This document shows positions 7,644 through 14,539 of a stretch of 58,973 nucleotides of DNA, in pieces; positions within the stretch are counted from its first letter, which is position 1; each line of letters opens with the position of its first letter. This DNA comes from Kiritimatiellia bacterium. Lineage in GTDB: Bacteria; Verrucomicrobiota; Kiritimatiellia; UBA8416; JABMPJ01. The position numbers and the translations under genes were made by a program. The notes below the pieces were generated by a model. The model was given only the letters and a program-made list of their open reading frames with translations. It did not search any database and was not told the origin of the DNA. The DNA is taken from positions 1 to 58,973 of the forward strand of contig JASLOA010000055.1 in assembly GCA_030745755.1 (NCBI GenBank). The letters are read 5' to 3'.

Positions 7644-8221
7644 ATTACGCCCAGGGCGAGTGCTGCCAGGAGCAGGGCGGCAAGGGCTAGCTGGCCCAGT
7701 TTGCCAGGCTTGGTGCTCTGCTTTGGGCTGGGTTTGCGGGTGGCTCTGGTCTTCTTTGCCTTCGGCTGCAAGGGACGCCGGGCCTTGGGCGGTCTGTCTG
7801 CGGTGTTTCCTGAGCTCTGGGTGGAGTCGCCCTCCTTCGCTAAAGCTACGGAGGGTCCTCGCTCTGCCCGGAGAGGGGCCTCACTTCGCGCCGCGGTAGG
7901 CTCCTGTTCGTCGATGGCGCGCATACAGTCGAGCAGGATGCATGTTGTTTCGCGGCGGATCGTGGGCTCCTTGGTGTATTCCGCCTCGATGAAGCGGAAC
8001 CGTCCGATCCGTATCCCGAGCATAAGCTCCACGGCTGTCTCGCCGGATTTGATTCCCCAGCGTGCGTCGACCATCTGGCCGTTCCGAAACCAGATCTTTC
8101 CGGCGCCATCATCCGACAGCAGCTCCAAGTAGCCGGTGACTTCGCTGCGGTTGCTGAGCAACTGCATGAGGTCCGGCAGCAAGCCGGCCTGAATCTGGCC
8201 TCCCATACGTACTTGATCCAT
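7586..8221 (-). CDS. DUF4388-type protein with C-terminal membrane anchor
   Basis: About 211 residues. Residues 5-105 fit the DUF4388 (PatA N-terminal-like) domain: LLPDLMQLLSNRSEVTGYLEL, then KIWFRNGQMVDARWG and GETAVELMLG. A Pro/Lys/Arg-rich linker (110-175) follows, then one hydrophobic helix (about 176-194). The final ~17 residues overlap the truncated receptor frame and probably derive from it. The ATG at 8221 is preferred because GAAGGA lies upstream. It is last in the GTPase-Roadblock-DUF4388 operon. DUF4388 proteins commonly accompany Roadblock and MglA-like GTPases, and a scaffold or membrane-tether role is my inference. Confidence 0.78.
   Translation of the reverse strand: MDQVRMGGQIQAGLLPDLMQLLSNRSEVTGYLELLSDDGAGKIWFRNGQMVDARWGIKSGETAVELMLGIRIGRFRFIEAEYTKEPTIRRETTCILLDCMRAIDEQEPTAARSEAPLRAERGPSVALAKEGDSTQSSGNTADRPPKARRPLQPKAKKTRATRKPSPKQSTKPGKLGQLALAALLLAALALGVMWTSSAGSASKEADVVSAR
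7830..7855. repeat. Palindromic repeat inside a coding sequence
   Basis: An imperfect palindrome with arms CCCTCC/GGAGGG around TTCGCTAAAGCTACG lies inside the DUF4388 gene. It encodes residues ~123-131 of the low-complexity linker. Its core resembles the intergenic hairpin at 39832-39860. Confidence 0.6.
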
Positions 8222-8237
8222 CACACGTTCCTTCGTT

Positions 8238-8762
8238 CTAAACTTGTCCCACGGTCCGTCGTTTCTGGCGCAGCCCGTGCTGTTCCGTCTGCTCTGTGGC
8301 AGCGCCAAACATGTTGTCGTCGTCTGTAAACTCCAGTGCCGGCAGGGCTTCGCCGGCCATCTCCTCGGCGCGTTGCGGCCGGGTCAATGTTTCGCGCATC
8401 AGCGTGGCAGCCCGATCGGCGTGGAGCTTGACCAGGCCGGTGCTTGCCGTTTCTGAGAACACGGTTACCAGGAGCAGGTCTTCGGTGACCGATTGGAAGA
8501 AGATGTTTGTGGTCTCGCCCTGGTTCAAAACGGACTCGAACTCCTCCTGGCCCAGCATCCGGGCCAGCTCTCTGCTGGCACCGTAGACACCGGCCGCCAA
8601 GGCCGTAACGAGGGCGCTGTTGTGCGGTTCTTTGCCCTCAAGGTCCAGCACGTTTCCAGCCGAATCACACAGTATACAGGCGTCCGACTCGGTTTGGTCG
8701 CGCAGCCAGGTCAGCGCCCGCCGCACGGATAGCATCTCGTTCTTTGCCAGGGCCAGGTTCAC
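8238..8762 (-). CDS. Roadblock/LC7 domain protein
   Basis: About 174 residues. A Roadblock/LC7 fold fits residues ~15-120: SDACILCDSAGNVLDLEG for the first strands, helix LVTALAAGVYGASRELARML, then ETTNIFFQSVTEDLLLVTVFS. Roadblock proteins act as partners or GAPs of MglA-like GTPases. The frame is open far upstream, but the GTG at 8762 has AGAGAGG 5 nt before it and lies 14 nt after the GTPase stop, so I prefer it over the ATG at 8816. The C-terminal ~50 residues are acidic and glutamine-rich. It is the middle gene of the operon. Confidence 0.82.
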   Translation of the reverse strand: MNLALAKNEMLSVRRALTWLRDQTESDACILCDSAGNVLDLEGKEPHNSALVTALAAGVYGASRELARMLGQEEFESVLNQGETTNIFFQSVTEDLLLVTVFSETASTGLVKLHADRAATLMRETLTRPQRAEEMAGEALPALEFTDDDNMFGAATEQTEQHGLRQKRRTVGQV

Positions 8763-8775
8763 AAGGTCCTCTCTG

Positions 8776-9408
8776 TCATACCATGACCAGGTCGCGCTGG
8801 TCTGCCGCTTGTTCATTATAGCGGGCGACGAACTTCTGCAGCACAAGCCGCGAAATGGTGTTGAGGGTGTCGAACGTGCCGGCGCCTTCTGTTGCGACGG
8901 ACTCAAACCAGGGCCACTCCAGGGATTCCCGCTCCAGTGTATAGGCCAGGTAGTGGACCGGGGCGATGTCATCCAAGTCGCGCTTGTTGTATTGCATTAC
9001 CAGCGGCATAGAGGCCAGGTCGTCGCCCTGCAACGCAAGGTTCTCCTCCAGGTTCGCAAGGCTTTCCACATTGTCTTCGACCCGTGACCATTGGCTGTCA
9101 GCAACAAAGACAATGCCGTCTACGCCCTTGAGTACGAGTCGCCGGGTCATGTCGTAGACGGGCTGACCGGGAACCGTGTACATCTGGAACTTGGTCGTAT
9201 AGCCCGCCACGGCATCGGCCTCCAAGGGCATGAAATCGAAGAACAGGGTGCGATCCCCATCGGTGGCGATGGAGGCCATGTCGCTGCACGTGCCCGGATC
9301 GATCATGCGATGGATGGTCTGCAGATTCGTCGTTTTCCCGCACATCCCGGGTCCATAGTAGACGATCTTCAGTTGAAGCTCTTTCCTGGCAAAGTTGATA
9401 CAAGACAT
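8776..9408 (-). CDS. MglA-like small Ras-family GTPase
   Basis: A 210-residue GTPase starting MSCINFARKELQLKIVYYGP, very close to the MglA consensus. P-loop GPGMCGKTT is at 19-27. A switch region with RTLFFDFMPLEA and the TVPGQPVYD motif follow, then GVDGIVFVADSQ, and YNKRDL as the base-recognition motif. MglA-type GTPases set cell polarity and position motility or secretion machines, together with Roadblock GAPs. A GTG 27 nt upstream is also in frame, but AAGGAAAG sits correctly for the ATG at 9408. It is first in the operon and divergent from the HhH/Roadblock gene. Confidence 0.9.
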   Translation of the reverse strand: MSCINFARKELQLKIVYYGPGMCGKTTNLQTIHRMIDPGTCSDMASIATDGDRTLFFDFMPLEADAVAGYTTKFQMYTVPGQPVYDMTRRLVLKGVDGIVFVADSQWSRVEDNVESLANLEENLALQGDDLASMPLVMQYNKRDLDDIAPVHYLAYTLERESLEWPWFESVATEGAGTFDTLNTISRLVLQKFVARYNEQAADQRDLVMV

Positions 9409-9468
9409 CGTTTTGCTTTCCTTCTGGTTGTCCACCGTGATTAGAAGCAGGAAGCGTGCCGGGGAAAT

Positions 9469-9535
9469 GCGGAATGCGGAGACTTGTCTTCCGTGGGGGA
9501 GGGAGCCACGGAAAGCACGGAAGGCACGGAAGGGG
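9469..9535. repeat. Short tandem repeats in the divergent intergenic region
   Basis: GCGGAAT occurs at 9469-9475 and partially again (to 9480). This is followed by three 9-bp units of the type ACGGAAAGC/ACGGAAGGC at about 9512-9537. The heptamer is the same one that is expanded at 45379-45406. No promoter could be confidently drawn in this 195-bp gap. Confidence 0.6.
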
Positions 9536-9603
9536 AGGGCTGGAACAGAACCTGCTCTGTTAGTGTGGCGAGTAATGATTGTGTGGCTGACAGGGAGAAT
9601 GGG

Positions 9604-11151
9604 ATGAGTGATAAGTCAATTATGGGGTTCCTCTTTAATAAGCCGGCATCCGATGGGGCCAAGACCAGCGCCTCGAAGGCGCTGAAGGGGACCTATGTTA
9701 TCCGCACCGCCGAGGCGCAGCCTTCTACCGTACCGCAGAAGAACACGTTTACGATCCCCGCCTCGGACACGGTCAGTTTGCCCCCGCCCAGGCCCAAGCC
9801 CAAGTGCGAACCGGAACTGGAACTCGATCCCGAGGTCGAGGCCGAGGAGGAGCCCGTTCCGGATCTCACAGAGGAGCAGAAACGGAGCATGGGAGAGGCG
9901 TCGGAGCTGGTTCACCAGATCAGGGAGGCCCTCGTTCCGCAGGGCGACTACCTCACCATCCCGGCCGAGGCCGTATTGGCCCACCTGCCGCCGCTGCTGC
10001 GCGGACCGCGCTGGCCCGGTGACACGCCGACGGGCATCAATCTCATGCTGGACCGGGAGACCTTGTTGCGGAAGCTCCGCAGTGGAGTTATCAGCTACCA
10101 GCTGGGTGAGTTCTTGCCTGATCTGCCCGAGGGATGGGCACAGGATGAGCCGTCGGCTGAGGTGAAGCTGGATCTGCCCACGGTTGTCAAAGCCATCCCG
10201 CCCGAGCTGTTTGGTACGGTCATGAGCAGCAGCGCCGGGTCGACGTCTTCGCCGACGGGGCATGACTACTTCGCGCCGGCGTTGTGGGACGAGGTCGCGC
10301 CGGAAGCTCCGACCGAAGAGGTCGTTCCGGACGCTCCAGCCGAGGAGGCTGTCCCGGAGATGCCGGGCATTCCGCCCGTCGTCGGAGAGTTAACTCCTTA
10401 CCAGGCACCCGCCTCGACCTCGCGCTCTCACTGGTTCGGGACAGGAACCGGCCCGAAGCGCCGACTGGTTCCAACGCGCATTCCCGGTGCCTGGAATGGT
10501 GTCGAAGCGGAGTGCAGCGCCTCCGTAGGGGCGGTGGACATCAACACCGCCGGTCTGGACGAGCTACAGGCACTGCCGGGTGTCGGCCCGGAGAGCGCCC
10601 GCATGATACTGGACGACCGCACGCGAAACGGACTGTTCGATGGCATCTATGATCTGTTGCGCATACGTGGAATTGGCAGGAAGCGCTTCACCCGGCTCAC
10701 GGGACTGACCCTCAGACGCCGCGATCGCTGCGACCGGCACGAAACACTGAACGAGCTCGTCGGCCTGCCGAAAGACAGTCGTCCCGGCCTGCCCGAGCTT
10801 GTCCGTCACATCTCAGCCCTGTTCGCGGATGCCGACTGTGCCCTGGTCGCGCCTGATGGGGTTCTGTTGGCGAGCTCAGCGCCCGGGGAAAGCGAGACCG
10901 AGATGAAAGCGGCGATCATACCCATGCTGTTCCGTCGGACCGGACGCTACCTGCACAGTATCGCGCCTGGTGCGTCAGACTGCGTGGTGCTGCCACTGTC
11001 CGATCCTCCGCTCCTCTTGTTTGCCGTGGACCGCTACTTCTTCATGCTGACGGGGTCCGATCTGACCGATCTTCAGCAGATGATGCCCAAGGCCATCGCT
11101 GTTGCCCATGAACTAACATGGCTCATGGGCCCACGCGCCCTTGTGCGTTAG
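9604..11151 (+). CDS. Helix-hairpin-helix protein with Roadblock-like C-terminus
   Basis: About 515 residues. Residues 1-90 are low-complexity, with a Pro/Glu-rich stretch. Residues ~100-210 hold three short repeats of an amphipathic '[hydrophobic]-x-L/I-P-x3-V-L-x2-LP' motif: YLTIPAEAVLAHLPPLL, ISYQLGEFLPDLPEGW and VKLDLPTVVKAIPPELF. A ComEA-type HhH domain (about 310-370) follows: VDINTAGLDELQALPGVG, then LLRIRGIGRKRFTRL. The C-terminal ~130 residues look like a Roadblock/LC7 fold (ADCALVAPDGVLLASSAPG and DLTDLQQMMPKAIAVAHEL). The ATG at 9604 has GGGAG upstream. Its position opposite the GTPase operon suggests a functional link. I know of no named family with this architecture. Confidence 0.8.
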   Translation: MSDKSIMGFLFNKPASDGAKTSASKALKGTYVIRTAEAQPSTVPQKNTFTIPASDTVSLPPPRPKPKCEPELELDPEVEAEEEPVPDLTEEQKRSMGEASELVHQIREALVPQGDYLTIPAEAVLAHLPPLLRGPRWPGDTPTGINLMLDRETLLRKLRSGVISYQLGEFLPDLPEGWAQDEPSAEVKLDLPTVVKAIPPELFGTVMSSSAGSTSSPTGHDYFAPALWDEVAPEAPTEEVVPDAPAEEAVPEMPGIPPVVGELTPYQAPASTSRSHWFGTGTGPKRRLVPTRIPGAWNGVEAECSASVGAVDINTAGLDELQALPGVGPESARMILDDRTRNGLFDGIYDLLRIRGIGRKRFTRLTGLTLRRRDRCDRHETLNELVGLPKDSRPGLPELVRHISALFADADCALVAPDGVLLASSAPGESETEMKAAIIPMLFRRTGRYLHSIAPGASDCVVLPLSDPPLLLFAVDRYFFMLTGSDLTDLQQMMPKAIAVAHELTWLMGPRALVR

Positions 11152-11186
11152 GCCGCCTGCCGTTTTCACGTACTCGTGAAATATGT

Positions 11187-11414
11187 CTAGCTCTTCCTGA
11201 AAGGATCCAGCAGATCTTCAAGGCCGTTGGCCTTGATCACGTAGAGGGTCCGCATCAACTCGCCGAGCTTGCCCTTGGGCACGCCGTGGTTGACGAACCA
11301 GACCACGTAGGGCTCGGGGAGATCCACCAGCACGGTACCTTTGTACTTACCGAACGGCATCTGCCAGTTGGCCAGTCGTACCAGGTCCTCCGGATTGCCC
11401 TCGACGGGATTCAT
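11187..11414 (-). CDS. DUF3820 family protein
   Basis: A 75-residue protein with the family hallmark NWQMPFGKYKG near residue 16, followed by LVDLPEPYVVWFVNHGVPKG and a C-terminal helix ELMRTLYVIKANGLEDLL. DUF3820 proteins are small, sometimes annotated as putative quorum-sensing-regulated factors, with no settled biochemical role. The frame extends upstream, but MNPVEGNPEDL at 11414 aligns with typical family starts. It converges with the HhH/Roadblock gene and is divergent from the nitroreductase gene, whose start is 53 bp away. Confidence 0.82.
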   Translation of the reverse strand: MNPVEGNPEDLVRLANWQMPFGKYKGTVLVDLPEPYVVWFVNHGVPKGKLGELMRTLYVIKANGLEDLLDPFRKS

Positions 11415-11466
11415 GCGGTCACTATTATCTAATTCAGTGATGGATGAGGAGCAGAAAGGGTTGGCA

Positions 11467-12015
11467 ATGAGTGTAGCCGATGTCATCAGGCGGCGAAGAA
11501 GCTGTAGAGCTTACCGGGACGAGCCCGTTTCACGTGAGAACATTGAACAGGTTCTGGAAGCCGCGCGGTTGGCGCCTTCGGCCTGCAATCAGCAGCCGTG
11601 GCGGTTCGCGGTGGTGACCGATCAGAAGCGGCGCACCCGGATTATAGAGGAGGGGTTCCGCAGAGGCATTCCCATGCGCTGGGCTCTGAAGGCTCCCGTC
11701 TTGATCGTTATCGGGATCAAGCGATCGCTCATTGTTCATCGCGCGGCCGTGACGCTCACGAAGATCGATTATCCCTGGATGGATATCGGGATTGCCGGGG
11801 AACACCTGGTGCTGCAAGCCGAAGAAATGGGGTTGGGGACCTGCTGGATCGGCTGGGTGAAACAACGCCGGGTTCGATCCATCGTGGGCTGGCCGCGAGA
11901 CATCACGCCCGCTGCTGTCATCACGCTGGGTTGGCCGGAAAGCCCTGAGGCTCCCCCGAACCCGCGGCCGCGCAAAGCGCTCGAAGAGCTGGTGACGTGG
12001 CTACCCGACGAGTGA
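11467..12015 (+). CDS. Nitroreductase family FMN-dependent oxidoreductase
   Basis: 183 residues. The N-terminus, VIRRRRSCRAYRDEPVSREN, is the typical nitroreductase start that binds the FMN phosphate. ARLAPSACNQQPWRFAVV is the conserved 'APSAxNxQPW' motif. LGTCWIGWV fits the C-terminal FMN-binding strand. These dimeric enzymes reduce nitro compounds, quinones or flavins with NAD(P)H; the physiological substrate is unknown here. AAAGGG lies 6 nt upstream of the ATG at 11467. A short spacer (about residues 75-90) replaces the longer insert of larger members. Confidence 0.88.
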   Translation: MSVADVIRRRRSCRAYRDEPVSRENIEQVLEAARLAPSACNQQPWRFAVVTDQKRRTRIIEEGFRRGIPMRWALKAPVLIVIGIKRSLIVHRAAVTLTKIDYPWMDIGIAGEHLVLQAEEMGLGTCWIGWVKQRRVRSIVGWPRDITPAAVITLGWPESPEAPPNPRPRKALEELVTWLPDE

Positions 12016-12047
12016 ATGATCTGCCCCTGGCGCCCTCCCCCTCGTGC

Positions 12048-12076
12048 TTGACTCACTGAGGGCCATAACGTAGCGT
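12048..12076 (+). promoter_or_regulatory. Predicted promoter for the pterin methyltransferase gene
   Basis: TTGACT (12048-12053), a 17-nt spacer and TAGCGT (12071-12076) precede the gene at 12121, which has AGGAG 5 nt before its ATG. I looked for a cobalamin or SAM riboswitch in the 105-bp gap and saw none. Confidence 0.4.
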
Positions 12077-12120
12077 TCTCCGTCCGTCAAATAGGGGCGG
12101 AAACAACAACAGGAGCTATC

Positions 12121-13140
12121 ATGCAGGTTGAATCATTCATCGCGGTTGGTGAGAACATTCATTGCACACGGATTTACAAGGTTGGCGGGAAGTTTGTCAA
12201 AGAGCAGCCGGACGGCGGCTGGGCGATCTGTTACCGCGCTGGTGATGAGGCGCGCAAGCTTCCCGTACCGGGCAATTTCATTGGGGCTGGCGATTGGGAA
12301 AACGGCAAGGTCAAGCACTGTGCCGTGGCCATCTGGCAGGGCAACTATGGCGAGGGCGATGCGCAGGCGGCGGGTGTGGACTATATTCAGCAGCTTGCCA
12401 AGCGCCAGGAAGCCGCGGGTGCGACCTATCTCGACATCAACGTGGACGAGTTCAGCACGGACGTGGCCGAGCGTGTGAAGCTGATGCAGTGGACCGTCAA
12501 AGTAACCCAGGAAGCCGTCGCCATCCCGATGAGCATCGATTCCTCCAACGAAGCCATTCTCAAGGCCGGATTGGAAGCGTGTGATACGGAGCGTGGGCGC
12601 CCGATGGTGAACTCGGTATCGCTCGAGCGCCAGGACGCGATCGCCGTAGCTGCGGAACACAACGCCGTTGTGATCGCCTCCGCCGCGGGCGAAGAGGGGC
12701 TGCCGGCGAATACCGATGAGCGTATGGCGAACCTCAATCGCCTGATCCCGATGCTGAAAGAAGCCGGCTTTGGCGATGCGGACCTGCACATCGATCCGCT
12801 CGTCTTTCCCATCTCGGTCGACGGCAATAACGGCAACGGGTTCCTCGATGCGGTGGCGCAAATTCGCGCGACCTTCGGGGCCGAGGTACACATCGTGGCC
12901 GGACTCAGCAACGTGTCGTTCGGAATGCCGGGCCGCAAGCTCATCAACCAGGTCTTCACCTACATGGCCGTTGAGAAGGGCGCCGACGGTGGCATCGTGG
13001 ATCCGATGCATATCAATGCGAAAGTCCTGAGTGGACTGGACGCCGAGGCAGAGAATTTCAAGCTGGCGCAGGACCTTCTGTCCGGCAGGGACGACTTCGG
13101 CATGAACTACATCACGGCCAGCCGTGAAGGGAAGTTGTAG
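12121..13140 (+). CDS. Pterin-binding methyltransferase (DHPS-like)
   Basis: 339 residues. It begins FIAVGENIHCTR, typical of methyltetrahydrofolate:corrinoid methyltransferase-like proteins, followed by a ~60-residue insertion. The pterin-binding TIM barrel comes next: ATYLDINVDEF, IPMSIDSSNEAIL, MVNSVSLE, DLHIDPLVFPIS and AGLSNVSFGMPGRKLIN. The last two correspond to the DPL and 'GLSNxSFG' motifs of the MetH/AcsE pterin domain. It should bind methyl-tetrahydrofolate and pass the methyl group to a corrinoid. No corrinoid domain is fused here, so it probably works with a separate one, perhaps that of the MetH at 17036. The next gene is a stand-alone homocysteine methyltransferase. Confidence 0.83.
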   Translation: MQVESFIAVGENIHCTRIYKVGGKFVKEQPDGGWAICYRAGDEARKLPVPGNFIGAGDWENGKVKHCAVAIWQGNYGEGDAQAAGVDYIQQLAKRQEAAGATYLDINVDEFSTDVAERVKLMQWTVKVTQEAVAIPMSIDSSNEAILKAGLEACDTERGRPMVNSVSLERQDAIAVAAEHNAVVIASAAGEEGLPANTDERMANLNRLIPMLKEAGFGDADLHIDPLVFPISVDGNNGNGFLDAVAQIRATFGAEVHIVAGLSNVSFGMPGRKLINQVFTYMAVEKGADGGIVDPMHINAKVLSGLDAEAENFKLAQDLLSGRDDFGMNYITASREGKL

Positions 13141-13473
13141 CTGGAACGATAGCATGGAAGGGGCCGCCACCGCCCTTGGTCGGTGGAGCCGTGATGGGAG
13201 TGCCGAGGGGAGGCACATGACTCTTGCGGCTGGACAGCGCGAGGGAAGCGCTTCGCACGAGACTCGCGCTATCCCGCCGCAGGTGAAGGGGTGCAGTCAT
13301 AGCGCTGTGGAGGGGGATCATTCGCTCCACCCCGCCAAGCGGGGTGGGGGCGGAAACGGTGCTCCACCGGTGCAAGGTTGGTGGGGCGGAAACGATGCTC
13401 CACCGGTGCAAGGGTGGCGGGGGCGGAAACGATGCTCCACCGGTGCAAGGCCGGGGGGGCGAAGGAGAATAGA
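13141..13473. repeat. Intergenic repeat region with three tandem 29-bp units
   Basis: This 333-bp gap holds no gene. Its right half has three near-identical 29-bp units starting at 13349, 13385 and 13422 (period 36-37 bp). Each contains CGGAAACGATGCTCCACC and the 8-bp palindrome CACCGGTG. A GC-rich inverted repeat (CACCCCGCC/GGCGG-type, about 13328-13353) lies just before. The spacers are only 7-8 nt, so this is not a CRISPR array. The last unit is 24 nt before the next start codon. Confidence 0.8.
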
Positions 13474-14361
13474 ATGGAACCATTGCTGCAAAGAATTTCT
13501 TCAGGTCAGATTCTCGTCTGTGACGGCGCCATGGGAACCTTCCTGCAGGCCCGCGGTCTGCAACCGGGGGAGTGCCCGGAACTGTGGTGTATCGATCGTC
13601 CGGATGACGTACGCGCCATTCACGCCAGCTATCGTGATGCCGGCAGTGACATTGTCGAGTGCAACTCGTTCGGTGGTACCTCCTACAAGTTGAAGCACTA
13701 CGGCCTGGACGGCACCGTCCATGAAATCAATCGCCACGCCGCCGAGTTGGCCAGGGATATCGCCGATGGGCGTCAACATGTCCTCGGCAGCATGGGTCCG
13801 ACCGGCGAGTTCATGGCGCCGCTGGGACTGGCGACGGAGGAGGAGTTCATAGCTGCTTTCGGTGCGCAGGCAAAGGCGTTGGAAGAGGGCGGTGCGGATG
13901 CGGTTATCATCGAAACGATGACAGCTCTCGAAGAAGCCGCTGCAGCGGTTAAAGCGGTCAAGGCTCAGACCCGTCTTGTCACGGTCGTCAGCTTCACGTT
14001 CGATCCGCAGCTTAACGGCGGCTATGCCACGATGATGGGTGTCACACCCGAAGCATTTGCCAGGGCGGCGGTTGAGATGGGCGCGGATGTGATCGGTTCC
14101 AACTGCGGGACCGGACCGGACGACATGATCAAGATCGTGGCCGCCCTCCGTGCTGCCGCTCCCGACACACCGATCATCGCGATGCCCAACGCGGGAATGC
14201 CTGTGATCGAAGATGGCCAGACGGTCTTCAAAGAGACCCCCGAGGAAATGGCAGCCAAGGTGCCGCTCCTGGTAGAAGCCGGTGCCAACATCATCGGTGG
14301 GTGCTGCGGCACAAGTCCCGCGCATATCGCTGCCATGAAAACTGCGGTACAGGGCCTCTAA
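13474..14361 (+). CDS. Homocysteine S-methyltransferase domain protein (MetH module 1-like)
   Basis: 295 residues forming a homocysteine methyltransferase barrel: LVCDGAMGTFLQARG at the start, DIVECNSFGGTSYKL, then the three zinc-binding cysteines in GSNCGTGP and GGCCGTSPAHI. This is the first module of cobalamin-dependent methionine synthase (or of BhmT/MmuM-type enzymes), present as a free-standing gene. The start is fixed by AAGGAG about 6 nt upstream of the ATG at 13474. It follows the pterin methyltransferase gene, so the two could form a split methyl-transfer system. A second homologous module is at 16116. Confidence 0.87.
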   Translation: MEPLLQRISSGQILVCDGAMGTFLQARGLQPGECPELWCIDRPDDVRAIHASYRDAGSDIVECNSFGGTSYKLKHYGLDGTVHEINRHAAELARDIADGRQHVLGSMGPTGEFMAPLGLATEEEFIAAFGAQAKALEEGGADAVIIETMTALEEAAAAVKAVKAQTRLVTVVSFTFDPQLNGGYATMMGVTPEAFARAAVEMGADVIGSNCGTGPDDMIKIVAALRAAAPDTPIIAMPNAGMPVIEDGQTVFKETPEEMAAKVPLLVEAGANIIGGCCGTSPAHIAAMKTAVQGL

Positions 14362-14386
14362 CCAAGTGTTGAGATGAACGAACAGA

Positions 14387-14522
14387 TGGTAGGGCGTGGC
14401 GTCCCGCCGCGCCGCGTGCCAGGAATGAGCATGTCTGAGGCAGGAGAGAGTCAGGCGCAGACCGGCCTCCGGGCATGCGCCGAACCTTGTACACGGCGCG
14501 GCGGGGACGCCACGCCCTACCA
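14387..14522. repeat. Inverted pair of a dispersed GC-rich 29-bp repeat
   Basis: A 29-bp GC-rich sequence at 14387-14415 (reading TGGTAGGGCGTGGCGTCC...) is present in inverted orientation at 14494-14522 with one extra G, giving two arms around a ~78-bp loop. The exact reverse complement of the first copy occurs at 22881-22909 inside a gene. The pair fills most of the gap before gpmI. Confidence 0.85.
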
Positions 14523-14539
14523 GTGGAAGAGAAGAAAAG

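Noticed and set aside
12016..12120. Cobalamin or SAM riboswitch before the methyltransferase genes
   Set aside because: The gap is short and I saw neither a B12-box-like sequence nor the conserved helices. Only a promoter-like pair is present.
13349..13450. Possible CRISPR array (three 29-bp repeats)
   Set aside because: The spacers are only 7-8 nt and no cas gene is nearby. These are simple tandem repeats.
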